Of a DNA stretch of 64,000 bases, positions 51,775 through 59,984 are shown one piece after another (positions within the stretch are counted from its first letter, which is position 1; the number at the start of each line of letters is the position of its first letter). This DNA is from Saccharopolyspora indica (GTDB taxonomy: Bacteria > Actinomycetota > Actinomycetes > Mycobacteriales > Pseudonocardiaceae), in assembly GCF_027853965.1 (NCBI RefSeq), contig NZ_JAQGLB010000012.1, positions 180,475 through 244,474 of the forward strand, in the 5' to 3' direction. The position numbers were made by a program, and so were the translations under genes. The notes beneath the pieces were generated by a model. The model made no database searches. It saw only the letters and a list, made by a program, of their open reading frames with translations, and was not told where the DNA came from.

Positions 51775-53229
51775 TCAGCAGGCGAGGTCGCGCTCCGGGC
51801 GTTCGCCGTCGACCAGGAAGCCGGTCGCGATGTCGTGGACGCACGGGTTGTCCAGGAACAGGTAGGCCAGGTGGCCGCCCTGGTCGGCGGTCACCATCCG
51901 GGCCCGGTCGCCGAAGGCCTTCCGCAGCTCCTGGGCCCCGGCCAGCGGGGTGGCGGGGTCGCGGAGGTTCTGCAGGACCAGCACGTTCGACGGGCCCTCG
52001 TCGGTGATCTCCACCTGCGGTTCGACCGGCTCGGACGGCCAGAACGCGCACGGCGTGATGTTGGCCCCGGCGGCGCCGAACATCGGGTGGCGGAGCCGGT
52101 CGAGCTCGACGTTGCGCTGGTAGGTCCGGACGTCCTCCGGCCAGGCCGAGTCGTTGCAGATCACGTGCAGCTGGCTGGCCAGGTAGTTGTCCGCGGGGAT
52201 GCTCGGGTCGACGGGAGCCGGGTCGACGGGGGCCGGGGCTGGCACCGGGTTGCCGGTGTCGAGCGCCTGCCAGGTCTCGGCCAGCCGGGGCAGTTCGCGG
52301 TCGTAGTAGAGCGCGGCGAAGGTGGCGAAGCGGAACGCCTGGCCGTTGTAGCCGTCCGGGCTCGGGGTCGCGTCCAGCCGCGCGGCGAGCTCGAAGTACT
52401 TCGCCCGCACCTGTTCCGGGGTCTCGCCGAGGCCGTACTCGGGGCGGGCGGCGGCGAACTCCGCGAAGTCCGGGAACCGGTCTTCGAAACCTCGCCCGAA
52501 GGCCCTCGCGAACTCGGCGTCCCAGCCGTGGGGGCCGGTGGCGCTGTCGATCAGGAACCGGTCGCTGCGCTCCGGGAACATCGTGGTGTAGACCGAGCCG
52601 AGGTAGGTGCCGTAGGAGATGCCGAAGTAGGACACCGTCGACTCGCCCAGCGCCTCGCGGACCCGGTCCATGTCGCGAGCGGTGTTGGCGGTGGTGATGT
52701 GCGGCAGCAGCGGCGCCGTCGGCGACGATCCGCACTTCTCCGCGACGGCCCGCACCCGCTCGGCCTCCTCCTCGACGGCTGCCGCGCCGGCCGCGTACAC
52801 CGGGATGTTGGTCGGGTGCTCCAGGGGTGTGAGATCGCAGGTCACCGGCGTGCTGTGGCCGACGCCGCGGGGGTCCATCCCGATCACGTCGTAGCTGTCC
52901 AGCACTTCCCGCGGCAGCCCCAGGTCGCGCAGGATCGCCGGGAACTCCAGGCCGGTGCCGCCCGGCCCGCCGCTGTTGGTCAGCAGCACGCCGCGGCGCT
53001 TGTCCGGGTCCGCGCTCGCCAGGCGCGAGACCGCGACGGATATCGTCCGGCCGCCGGGGTCGCGGTAGTCCAGCGGGACGTCGAGCGCGGCGCACTCCAG
53101 GCCGGGCTTGGTGACGTCCACCGGGCACGGGCCCCAGTTCAGCTGTTCAGGTGGCGTCGCCGACGCCGTGATCGGGGTCAGGGTCGCCACCACCGCGGCG
53201 GCGAGGACGGTCAACGCGGGCTTGCGCAT
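51775..53229 (-). CDS. Secreted tripeptidyl aminopeptidase-like alpha/beta hydrolase
   Basis: A 484-residue exported serine peptidase of the TAP/SlpD type. Signal peptide MRKPALTVLAAAVVATL, cleavage near ASA. Oxyanion region LLTNSGGPGGTG, then IGMDPRGVG and the nucleophile elbow GISYGTYLG. The C-terminal cap ends with the Asp in NLRDPATPL, the His in GGHLAYL and CVHDIATGFLVDGERPERDLAC, the TAP_C domain. It trims N-terminal di- or tripeptides from extracellular substrates. ATG 53229 has GGAG at a 5-base spacing and a proper signal peptide; an upstream ATG at 53262 lacks a site. Confidence 0.9.
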   Translation of the reverse strand: MRKPALTVLAAAVVATLTPITASATPPEQLNWGPCPVDVTKPGLECAALDVPLDYRDPGGRTISVAVSRLASADPDKRRGVLLTNSGGPGGTGLEFPAILRDLGLPREVLDSYDVIGMDPRGVGHSTPVTCDLTPLEHPTNIPVYAAGAAAVEEEAERVRAVAEKCGSSPTAPLLPHITTANTARDMDRVREALGESTVSYFGISYGTYLGSVYTTMFPERSDRFLIDSATGPHGWDAEFARAFGRGFEDRFPDFAEFAAARPEYGLGETPEQVRAKYFELAARLDATPSPDGYNGQAFRFATFAALYYDRELPRLAETWQALDTGNPVPAPAPVDPAPVDPSIPADNYLASQLHVICNDSAWPEDVRTYQRNVELDRLRHPMFGAAGANITPCAFWPSEPVEPQVEITDEGPSNVLVLQNLRDPATPLAGAQELRKAFGDRARMVTADQGGHLAYLFLDNPCVHDIATGFLVDGERPERDLAC

Positions 53230-53516
53230 CAGCGCTCCTCTGAGTTGCTCCACAATGGACATAGCTGGGAGTGCCGTTGCGGCAGCGGGTTCCCAGCCGA
53301 GGTGAGATCGGATGTCGATGGCTCCGATTCCAGCGCGCCGCGGCCGCCGCACCCAGTGCCGCCGCGTCAGAAGCGCGCCGTGACATTTCTGCGCGGAAGG
53401 CATGACGCCGTGTCACTGGTGCTCGCCGCGCGAACGGAGCAATAGTGTTGGGCGAACCCGCCGCGCGACTCCGGAGATCCGCTCATGAACGCCAGACCGC
53501 TGCCCGGAACCGCCTG

Positions 53517-54656
53517 ATGCGGCAGAACGCACGCCGGGCGCGGACGCGTGGGCAGCTGCGCAAGACCAACCTCACGATGTTCCTCCCGCTGCTCGCCGTC
53601 GTCGGCGTGGTGGTGGTGGCGTTCGACGCCCGGAACTGGTGGGAGGCCGCCGTCCTGGCCACCGGCGTGGTGGCGACCCTGGTGGCGTTCGTCCGGTGGG
53701 CGGCCGACGACCTCCTGCGCGTCGCGCCGATCGCGCTGGCCGTCACGGCCGCGGTCTGGGCCTTCGGGACGTTGGCGGGGGAAGGGCGGATGGCGTTCTT
53801 CGGCATCTCCTTCGTGGGCGCGCTCACCGTCCCCAGGCTGTCGCGCTGGCGGATCTGGGCCGCGGTGGCCCTGGTCGGCTACGTCGCCGCCGCGGGAGCG
53901 GCGAGGCTGCTGGTCACCGACGAGGAAGTGCCGGAAGTGCTGGTCCGGTACGTCTTCATCCCCGCGGGGATCACCGTGGTGATGATCGGGTTCATGTTCC
54001 CCAACAAGCGGTTCTACGACATCGTCGCGGAGCTGGAGGAGGCGCGGGAGCGGGAGGCCGAACTGGCCGTGATCCGCGAACGCGTCCGGTTCGCGGGCGA
54101 TCTGCACGACATCCAGGGCCACACCCTGCACGTGGTGAAGCTGAAGACCGCGCTGGCGCGGAAGCTGGTGGACAGCGATGCGGAGCGGGCCAAGCAGGAG
54201 CTGCGCGAGATACACGACCTGGTCAGCGACACCATCACCCAGACCAAGGAGCTCGCCTACGCGCAGCGCAGGCTCAACCTCTCCGCCGAGCTGGAGAACG
54301 CGCGGAACCTCTTCGAAGCGGCCGGGATCGACGTGCGCGTCGACCGCGAGGCCGATGTGGACCAGCGCGTCGGCGAACTGCTCGGCCAGGTGCTCCGCGA
54401 GACGACCACGAACATCCTGCGGCACGCCCAGGCGACGCAGGTGCGGATAGCGCTGTCGGCGTCGAGCATCAGCATCGTCAACGACGGCGCCCAGCGCGCC
54501 CCGGTCCCCGAGCTCAGGGGACTGGCCGCGCTCGCCCAACGCGTCGCCGCGGACGGTGGCGAGCTGTCGGTCGACCAGCACGACGGCGAGTTCCGCACCG
54601 CCGCGGAGTTCCCGACCCGCGCGGTGTTCCCGAACCGAGCGGAGGCGCCCGGATGA
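53517..54656 (+). CDS. DesK-type sensor histidine kinase
   Basis: About 379 residues from ATG 53517; GTG 53445 is open in frame and cannot be excluded. Five or so transmembrane helices occupy residues 20-165. The HisKA_3 box is VRFAGDLHDIQGHTLHVVKLKTALA (His in LHDIQG, a DesK-type motif). HATPase_c has the N box RETTTNILRHAQAT and a shortened G region (SIVNDGAQ, LRGLAALAQRV). It probably senses membrane state or an antimicrobial. Its stop codon coincides with the left edge of a dispersed repeat copy, and its response regulator follows beyond that repeat. Confidence 0.85.
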   Translation: MRQNARRARTRGQLRKTNLTMFLPLLAVVGVVVVAFDARNWWEAAVLATGVVATLVAFVRWAADDLLRVAPIALAVTAAVWAFGTLAGEGRMAFFGISFVGALTVPRLSRWRIWAAVALVGYVAAAGAARLLVTDEEVPEVLVRYVFIPAGITVVMIGFMFPNKRFYDIVAELEEAREREAELAVIRERVRFAGDLHDIQGHTLHVVKLKTALARKLVDSDAERAKQELREIHDLVSDTITQTKELAYAQRRLNLSAELENARNLFEAAGIDVRVDREADVDQRVGELLGQVLRETTTNILRHAQATQVRIALSASSISIVNDGAQRAPVPELRGLAALAQRVAADGGELSVDQHDGEFRTAAEFPTRAVFPNRAEAPG

Positions 54657-54790
54657 CACCCTTTGTGCCAACCGGAGCCCTGCTCAACCGCACCTCAGGG
54701 GACCGTGACGCAACCCAGCCACAAGAAACCGCCCAAACGTGAGATCGACCCCAGACGCAACCACCACTGAAAATCGCGGAGAGGCGGACA
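54655..54790 (+). repeat. Third copy of the dispersed repeat, between kinase and regulator genes
   Basis: Shares ordered blocks with copies at 27133-27407: GCCCTGCTCAACCGCACCTC, AGGGGACCGTGA-GCAACCC, AGCCACAAGAAACC, ACGCAACCACCACTGAAAAT and CGCGGAGAGGCGGAC. It is about 135 bp long, somewhat diverged, and in the same orientation toward the downstream regulator gene. Its left edge lies at the kinase stop codon and its right edge at the 15-bp tandem array before the regulator. Confidence 0.82.
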
Positions 54791-54834
54791 TGGGAGAGGC
54801 GGACATGGGAGAGGCGGACATGGGAGAGGCGGAA
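54779..54834 (+). repeat. 15-bp tandem array forming a mini-ORF before the response regulator
   Basis: GAGAGGCGGACATGG repeats three times and then a fourth partial unit (GAGAGGCGGAA) follows. Each unit holds a ribosome-site-like GGAGAGG and an ATG. From ATG 54790 the frame reads MGEADMGEADMGEAEQ and ends at a TGA (54838-54840) that overlaps the regulator's GTG as GTGA. It appears to have grown by replication slippage from the right end of the repeat copy. Confidence 0.8.
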
Positions 54835-54836
54835 CA

Positions 54837-55439
54837 GTGACGACCGTGGTGCTCGCCGACGACGAAGCCCTCCTCCGCAAGGCGATGGCCGCGCTGCTCC
54901 CGCTCGAGGGCGACATCACCGTGCTCGCCGAAGCGGAGAACGGTGCGGAGGCCGTCGAAGCCACCCTGCGGCACCGGCCCGACGTGCTCGTCATCGACCT
55001 GGAGATGCCCGGTGTGGACGGGCTCGGCGCCGTCGCGGAGATCCGCCGCACCAGGCCGGACCAGGTCATCCTCATGCTGACCCGGCACGCCAAGCCCGGT
55101 GTGCTCCGCAAGGCGCTCAAGCTCGGCGTCCAGGGCTTCGTCAGCAAGGCCGCCGACCCCGCGCACATCACCTCGGTGATCGGCGTCCTGCACGGGGGCA
55201 AGCGCTGGATCGACCCGGACGTCTCCGCGCTCGCGCTGGTCGACGACTGCCCGCTCACCGACCGGGAGCTGGACGTGCTGCGCGTGACCGGCGAGGGCTA
55301 CTCCGTCGCCGACATCGCCGCCCAGCTCCACCTCGCGCAGGGCACGGTGCGCAACTACCTGTCCAACGCCATGCAGAAGACCCAGACCCAGACCCGGCAC
55401 GAAGCAGCCCGCTACGCGCGCGAGCACGACTGGCTGTGA
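54837..55439 (+). CDS. LuxR/NarL-family response regulator (DesR-like)
   Basis: A 200-residue regulator. Receiver: VVLADDEALLRKAMAALL, phosphoacceptor Asp in VLVIDLEMPGVDG, Lys in GFVSKAADP. C-terminal LuxR domain: CPLTDRELDVLRVTGEGYSVADIAAQLHLAQGTVRNYLSNAMQK, whose GTVRNYLS is typical of DesR/LiaR relatives. GTG 54837 overlaps the stop of the mini-ORF made by the 15-bp array, so its translation is probably coupled to that. It pairs with the kinase upstream. The downstream GPP34 gene starts 11 bp after its stop. Confidence 0.9.
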   Translation: MTTVVLADDEALLRKAMAALLPLEGDITVLAEAENGAEAVEATLRHRPDVLVIDLEMPGVDGLGAVAEIRRTRPDQVILMLTRHAKPGVLRKALKLGVQGFVSKAADPAHITSVIGVLHGGKRWIDPDVSALALVDDCPLTDRELDVLRVTGEGYSVADIAAQLHLAQGTVRNYLSNAMQKTQTQTRHEAARYAREHDWL

Positions 55440-55450
55440 GAGAGGAAGAA

Positions 55451-56122
55451 ATGCTGCTCGTCGAAGACCTGATGATGCTGCTGCTCGACGATGAAACGGG
55501 AGTTCCCGCAGCGGCGGGGACCCTGCACTACAGCCTCGGCGGTGCCGTGCTGGTGGAGCTGGCGCTGCGCGGCAGCGTCGACTCCGACGGCAGCACGGCG
55601 CTCAACGGCCCGAAGATCAGCGCTGTGGAAGGTGCCCAGCCGGAGGACCCGCTGCTGCGCTCCGCCTACGACAAGATCGCCGAGAAGCCCCGCCGGGTTC
55701 AGCCGCTGCTGCTCGAAATCGGTGCCGGGCTCCGGAAACCGGTGCTCGACCGCCTCCTGGAGCGCGGCGTCATCCGCGTCGAGAAGAAGAAGGTGCTGGG
55801 CATCTTCCCGACGACCAGGATGCCCGCCGAGGACACCGGCCGCGAAGCGGAACTGCGCCGCAAGATCCGCGCCGCGCTGGAAGACGGCGAGACGCCCGAC
55901 AGCAGCACCGGCGCGCTGATCGCCCTGCTGTCCTCCAGCGGCGCCCTCCCCGCGCTGCGCCCGCCGCTCGCGTGGTCCGGCGAGGTCGCCGAGCGGGCGA
56001 AGGAGTTCGAGCAGGGCAACTGGGGCGCTGAAGCCGTGAGCACCGCGGTCGCCCGCACCGCAGCGGGGATCGCCGCGTCCACCGCCGTCGTGACCGTCAC
56101 GACCATCACCAGCACGTCGTGA
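55451..56122 (+). CDS. GPP34 (GOLPH3-like) family protein
   Basis: A 223-residue protein with the family start MLLVEDLMMLLLDDETG, then LHYSLGGAVLVELALRGSV and EKPRRVQPLLLEIGAGLRKPVLDRLLERGVIRVE. Eukaryotic GOLPH3 binds phosphatidylinositol-4-phosphate; actinobacterial versions are numerous and of unknown role, perhaps at the membrane. The C-terminus is hydrophobic Ala/Thr-rich (AASTAVVTVTTITSTS). ATG 55451 has AGAGAGGA upstream; GTG 55436 overlaps the regulator stop and is the alternative. Operon with the two-component system. Confidence 0.87.
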   Translation: MLLVEDLMMLLLDDETGVPAAAGTLHYSLGGAVLVELALRGSVDSDGSTALNGPKISAVEGAQPEDPLLRSAYDKIAEKPRRVQPLLLEIGAGLRKPVLDRLLERGVIRVEKKKVLGIFPTTRMPAEDTGREAELRRKIRAALEDGETPDSSTGALIALLSSSGALPALRPPLAWSGEVAERAKEFEQGNWGAEAVSTAVARTAAGIAASTAVVTVTTITSTS

Positions 56123-56125
56123 GCC

Positions 56126-56773
56126 TCAGCGGTCGACCCCGAGCAGCGGAAGGCAGGGCGTGAGCCCTTCGACCTCGACCGGCACGGTGCGGTGCCGCTC
56201 CCAGTCCGCGCGGGTGAGCCGCAATCCGTGCTGGACGGCCAAGGCACCTCGGATGGCGTGGCGCTGGAATCCATCGGGCCGGTAGCCGAGCTTGCGGGAC
56301 ACCGCTTGCGAGGCCGCGTTGTCCGCGAACGCCGCGGAAACGGCTTCTTCCGCGTCGAGGCAGGCGAAACCGAGGTGCAGCACGGCCGCTCGCATCTCGG
56401 TGCCGAAACCCCGGCCCTGGTAGCGCTGTCCGAGCCAGGAACCGGTGCTCACCTCGCGGGTGATGGCGAGCTCGCGGGCGCTGATGCTCTGCAGCCCGAC
56501 GACGACCTCGCCGTGGAGCACGGCGAGGTCGAGCGACCAGTCCTGCGGGGTCCAGCTGCCCAGCTCCCGCCAGTGGTGCTGGATCACGTTCAGCGCGACC
56601 TGTTCGGGCGGGTGGTCGGTCCACGGCGTGGAGAACGGCATGACGGCGGGGTCGTGGACCCCGTCGGCGGCCAGCCCGGCCAGCTCACCGAGTTCCTCGG
56701 ACGACGGCAGGCGCAGTTCGAGCCGCGGCGTTGTCAGCTTGAGCCCGACGAGCGGGAAGTGATCGACCAGCAT
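56126..56773 (-). CDS. GNAT-family N-acetyltransferase (RimJ/RimL type)
   Basis: A 215-residue acetyltransferase. It opens LTTPRLELRLPSSEELGELAGLA, the RimJ/L start. The acetyl-CoA loop is LGQRYQGRGFGTEMRAAVLHLGF (R/Q-x-x-G-x-G/A as RYQGRGFG) and the late strand AFADNAASQAVSRKLGYRPDG is conserved. Substrate unknown: ribosomal protein N-termini, aminoglycosides and metabolites all occur. Convergent with the GPP34 gene with 3 bp between stops. Confidence 0.87.
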   Translation of the reverse strand: MLVDHFPLVGLKLTTPRLELRLPSSEELGELAGLAADGVHDPAVMPFSTPWTDHPPEQVALNVIQHHWRELGSWTPQDWSLDLAVLHGEVVVGLQSISARELAITREVSTGSWLGQRYQGRGFGTEMRAAVLHLGFACLDAEEAVSAAFADNAASQAVSRKLGYRPDGFQRHAIRGALAVQHGLRLTRADWERHRTVPVEVEGLTPCLPLLGVDR

Positions 56774-56826
56774 CCGTCCATGGTGGCGGCGAAACCCCTG
56801 CCGGGCATCCGATTTCCGCTGTGCTG

Positions 56827-57180
56827 TCAGCGGAACTCGTGGACCACCTGGATCTCGCCGACGATGTGGGCGTTGAACTCGTCCAGCTCCTCGGCCGGAA
56901 CCCAGAGCTCCAGGATCGTCCGGCCGCCCGCCTGCTGCACCGGGTACCGGCGCAGGAACTCCGACTCGACCTCGAACCGGGTCACGAAGCCGCAGCCGTC
57001 GTGCACGACGTTCCAGTCCCGCGCGATCTTGATCGCGTAGTCCTCGTCGAGCACCGGGTAGAAGATCGGCTGCTCGGGAAGCCGCGGCGGCCAGGCGCGC
57101 CAGTCCAGCTCACGAACCAGCTCAAGCTCGACGGGACCGGTGGGACGCCACAACGTCGTCGTGGACCGCTGGCTGCTCAT
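56827..57180 (-). CDS. Conserved hypothetical protein of 117 residues
   Basis: A soluble alpha+beta protein without signal or membrane segments: LWRPTGPVELELVRELDWRAWPPRLPEQPIFYPVLDEDYAIKIARDWNV in its first half (key pieces WPPRLPEQPIFYPVL and YAIKIARDWNV) and FEVESEFLRRYPVQQAGG, LWVPAEELDEFN in its second. I recall near relatives in actinobacteria labelled as ADP-ribosylation/crystallin J1-like proteins, but I see no motif that supports a reaction and leave function open. Codon use is like its neighbours. It stands alone. Confidence 0.75.
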   Translation of the reverse strand: MSSQRSTTTLWRPTGPVELELVRELDWRAWPPRLPEQPIFYPVLDEDYAIKIARDWNVVHDGCGFVTRFEVESEFLRRYPVQQAGGRTILELWVPAEELDEFNAHIVGEIQVVHEFR

Positions 57181-57284
57181 GGGACTGCTTCCTGAACGTG
57201 GCGACCACCGCTGCGGTTGCCGGGACCGGCGACGCTACCGGACGCCGCAGCCCGCCCCACTGGTTTTCGAAACCCCCGGAAACG

Positions 57285-57333
57285 GGTGAAGGGCACCTTT
57301 CACCAACATATTTGGCGAAAGGTGCCCTTCACC
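57285..57333. repeat. Long perfect hairpin element (17-bp arms)
   Basis: GGTGAAGGGCACCTTTC (57285-57301) and GAAAGGTGCCCTTCACC (57317-57333) are perfectly complementary. The loop adds CCAA/TTGG pairing. I recall very similar GTGAAGGGCACCTT...AAGGTGCCCTTCAC hairpins scattered between genes of Pseudonocardiales, so it may be a dispersed REP-like element or a bidirectional terminator. It lies between the divergent-side leader of the 117-residue gene and the TNT-gene terminator. Confidence 0.75.
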
Positions 57334-57352
57334 TCGCACCTGATCGTGAAAT

Positions 57353-57392
57353 GCGCGAGGGCACCCGCGAACGATCGCGGGTGCCCTCGCGC
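57353..57392 (-). terminator. Terminator of the TNT-domain gene
   Basis: A 17-bp perfect stem (GCGCGAGGGCACCCGCG / CGCGGGTGCCCTCGCGC) with a 6-nt loop, 15 bp beyond the stop codon. Confidence 0.88.
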
Positions 57393-57407
57393 TTCAAAGC
57401 GATCCGA

Positions 57408-59984
57408 TCACTCCATGGGCGGGCGCTCGGTGGCCGGCATCTCCGCCAGGGTGCCGTCCGCGAGCAGGTCGCTGACCGGTGCCGGGAGCACGAAGGCGGT
57501 GCCGCCGCCCGGCTGCTCGAACCACGGGACCGCCGTGCCGCGCAGCGCCTGGACCGGGCGCTGGATGCGGTAGGCGAAGTACGAGCGGTTCGACCACTGC
57601 GGCGGGAGCGAGCGGTGCGTGTACGGCGTGCGCATCGCGTAGAGCACGTTGCCGTTCGGCTCGCCGAAGCGGTCGAGCTCGGTGCCCGGCTGGAGCATGA
57701 TCACGCGCCGGTCGCGGTACAGCGTCAGCGGCGGTTCGCCGTTGAGCGGCTGGATCTGCTGGCCACCGGGCTGCTGGCCGCCCGGCTGCTGACCACCGGG
57801 CTGCTGACCACCGGGCTGCTGGCCACCGGCCTGCGGCGGGCGCGGCGGTCCGGGCGGCGGGCCCTGCCGGTGCGGACCGGCCATGCCGGGGCCACCGGGG
57901 CCGGGACGGCGCTCCGCACCGCCCACGGGACCGGGTGCGCCCTGCTGCTGAGCCGGGGCTCCGCTCTCGCGGCGCGGCTGGCGCTTCGGCAGCGGCGGAA
58001 CGCCGCCGGGGCCGCTGACCGGCGGCTGCTGCACGGGCTGGCCGACCGGCGGGGACGGCGGAGCCGCGGGCGGTGCCGGGCGGTCGAGCTGCGGCGGCTG
58101 CTGGAGGCGGGTCGCCTCCTCCTGCGGCGGTGCCGCGTCGTGCTGCACCGGCGGTTCGGGCGGAGCGCTCGGGGCCGCCGGGTCCTGGTTCGCGGTGAAC
58201 AGCGGGTTCGCCGCCGCGGGTTCCGGGGCGCGCTCCGGCTCGGGCCGCTGGGGCAGGTCGGAGCCCGGTGTGCGCTGGGGCAGCCCGGGTTCCGGTGCCC
58301 GCTGCGGGAGCTCGGCTTCGGGCGTGCGCTGCGGGAGGTCCGGTTCCGGCGCTCGCTGGGGCAGCTCGGCCTCGGGCGTGCGCTGCGGCAGAGCCGGTTC
58401 CGGCGTCCGCTGCGGGAGCTCGGCCTCGGGCGTGCGCTGGGGCAGTCCGGACTCCGGTGCCCGCTGGGGCAGCTCGGCCTCGGGCGCGTGCGCCGGTTCC
58501 GGCGTGCGCTGCGGCAGGTCGGGTTCCGGCGTCCGCTGCGGGAGCTCGGCCTCCGGCGTGCGCTGCGGGAGCTCGGGCTCGTCGTGCGGCAGTTCCGGCT
58601 CGGCGGCTGCCGGGCGGCGCTCCATGAGCAGGCTGCCGAGCAGGTACGCCGCCGCGTCGTCGACGCGGGCGAAGCGGACGTCCTCGCCGCGGCCGGTGCT
58701 GGTGGTCACGACCCAGTCCGGGCCGTCCTGGACCAGGCAGCGGGCGCTCTCGCTGTGGCTGCCGATCCGGTAGCCGTCGCCGTCCACCTGGAACTCGGTG
58801 AGCCGGTCGTGCAGCACGGCCAGCACTTCACCGGTGTCGGGCAGCTCGTCCTCGTCCTCCAGGACGTGCCGCGAACCGCCGGCCGGCTCGGCCTCGGCGG
58901 CCTCCGGCTCGGCGAAGTCCTGCGGCTCGTCGGCGAAGTCCCGGGACTCCTCGGCGTAGCTCGGCTCGTCGTCGGGCTCCGCGGCGTAGGCCGGGGCGTC
59001 CGCGATCGGGTTCCGCGGCTCGTCGGCGTAGTCCTGCGGCTCGTCGGCGAAGTTCTGCGGGTCGTCGTCGGAGTCGGTCGGCTGGTCGAGCAGCTCGCTG
59101 ACCGCCGCGTCGCGGGTCGCGTCGTCGACCTCCGCCAGCTGGAAACCGCGGCGGCGGACGTGCGCGACGAACTCGGACTCCGGCGGCACCCCGTACTGGG
59201 CCAGGTAGAAGGCGATCGCTCCCGGCCACAGCCACGCGCCGTCGGTGTGCCAGGTGCTCGGCACGACGGTGGGCCGCTCCGGGTCGAGCTGGTCCTCCTC
59301 GTCCTCGCGGGCGGCGAGCACGACGGGCGCGTTCTCCAGGTACTGGCGCAGCTGGGCGATTTCCTCGGCCGGGACCGGCTCGCGGTCCGCGACGACCGGG
59401 CGGCCCTGCTCGTCGAAGTCGTCGAAGGAGCTGGCCACCTGGAAACCGGTCGGCTCGTCCTCGGCGACCGCGGGCGGTGCGACGACCGGCTCCTCGGCGA
59501 CCGGCGGCGCGACCGGCGCGTCGTCGACCGGGGCACCGGGGGCCGGCGCGGTGCCGTCGATCCGCTCCCGCATCCAGTCCGGGATGTTCTCCTCGGCGCG
59601 CGGGTAGCGGCGCAGTTCGTCGACGTAGGCCGCGCGCGGCAGCGGGCGCTGCCAGCCGGGCTCGGTGTCGAAGTTGATGTCGATGCGGTAGCTGGACGGG
59701 CGCTCGACCACGTACAGCGCGCTGAGCCAGGTACCGACGTCCGGCCGGTACATGCCCTCGCGCAGGCTCTCGAAGATCTCGCGCAGCTCGGCCGGCGGCT
59801 CCAGCGAGCGGGCACTGCCGTCCTGCGCCGTCACCTCACCCAGCAGGTCGTGGTACTCACCGGTGGCGCGGTACTCCACCGTGATCTCCTGCCAGTCCTC
59901 AGGAGCGCCCTGTAACAGCAGAACCCCGATCTTGCGGGCGATCTGCTCCTGCTCTTCCGGACTGATCGCTGTCGGACGCGACAT
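57408..59984 (-). CDS. TNT-domain (NAD glycohydrolase toxin) protein with YezG-like N-terminus
   Basis: An 858-residue protein. Residues about 8-140 resemble YezG/DUF600 immunity-type domains (EDWQEITVEYRATGEYHDLL, MYRPDVGTWLSALYVVERP, YRIDINFDTEPGW, IPDWM). A middle part has two further globular segments (WHTDGAWLWPGAIAFYLAQYG; VLAVLHDRLTEFQVDGDGYRIG) separated by acidic stretches. A low-complexity region of 9-residue LPQRTPE repeats and GGQQP repeats follows. Residues about 744-845 form a TNT domain: PGTELDRFGEPNGNVLYA, TPYTHRSLPPQW, VPWFEQPGGGTAF, whose Gln in QPGGGT matches a conserved TNT active-site residue. There is no signal peptide. ATG 59984 follows GGGGAGG. Confidence 0.82.
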   Translation of the reverse strand: MSRPTAISPEEQEQIARKIGVLLLQGAPEDWQEITVEYRATGEYHDLLGEVTAQDGSARSLEPPAELREIFESLREGMYRPDVGTWLSALYVVERPSSYRIDINFDTEPGWQRPLPRAAYVDELRRYPRAEENIPDWMRERIDGTAPAPGAPVDDAPVAPPVAEEPVVAPPAVAEDEPTGFQVASSFDDFDEQGRPVVADREPVPAEEIAQLRQYLENAPVVLAAREDEEDQLDPERPTVVPSTWHTDGAWLWPGAIAFYLAQYGVPPESEFVAHVRRRGFQLAEVDDATRDAAVSELLDQPTDSDDDPQNFADEPQDYADEPRNPIADAPAYAAEPDDEPSYAEESRDFADEPQDFAEPEAAEAEPAGGSRHVLEDEDELPDTGEVLAVLHDRLTEFQVDGDGYRIGSHSESARCLVQDGPDWVVTTSTGRGEDVRFARVDDAAAYLLGSLLMERRPAAAEPELPHDEPELPQRTPEAELPQRTPEPDLPQRTPEPAHAPEAELPQRAPESGLPQRTPEAELPQRTPEPALPQRTPEAELPQRAPEPDLPQRTPEAELPQRAPEPGLPQRTPGSDLPQRPEPERAPEPAAANPLFTANQDPAAPSAPPEPPVQHDAAPPQEEATRLQQPPQLDRPAPPAAPPSPPVGQPVQQPPVSGPGGVPPLPKRQPRRESGAPAQQQGAPGPVGGAERRPGPGGPGMAGPHRQGPPPGPPRPPQAGGQQPGGQQPGGQQPGGQQPGGQQIQPLNGEPPLTLYRDRRVIMLQPGTELDRFGEPNGNVLYAMRTPYTHRSLPPQWSNRSYFAYRIQRPVQALRGTAVPWFEQPGGGTAFVLPAPVSDLLADGTLAEMPATERPPME
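57764..57835 (-). repeat. 15-bp in-frame tandem repeat encoding GGQQP
   Basis: Five near-identical 15-bp units within the TNT gene, just before the toxin domain. They encode a flexible Gly/Gln/Pro linker. Confidence 0.85.
58240..58600 (-). repeat. 27-bp in-frame tandem repeat encoding LPQRTPEPx
   Basis: About 14 imperfect 27-bp units within the TNT gene. The core LPQR(T/A)PE is invariant while the two residues between cores vary (AE, PD, SG, PA, PG). Confidence 0.85.

Noticed and set aside
57101..57407. Plus-strand coding potential in the gap before the TNT gene terminator
   Set aside because: The stretch is dominated by two perfect hairpins; the small frames across it are stem sequence only.
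58240..58600. Regular 27-bp repeats that might suggest a CRISPR array
   Set aside because: Units abut with no spacers, keep a reading frame and encode LPQRTPE repeats in a real protein.
57198..59915. Open frame of 905 codons antisense to the TNT protein
   Set aside because: Leu/Arg/Gly-rich repeats mirror the in-frame repeats of the real gene, which has a ribosome site, terminator and recognisable domains.
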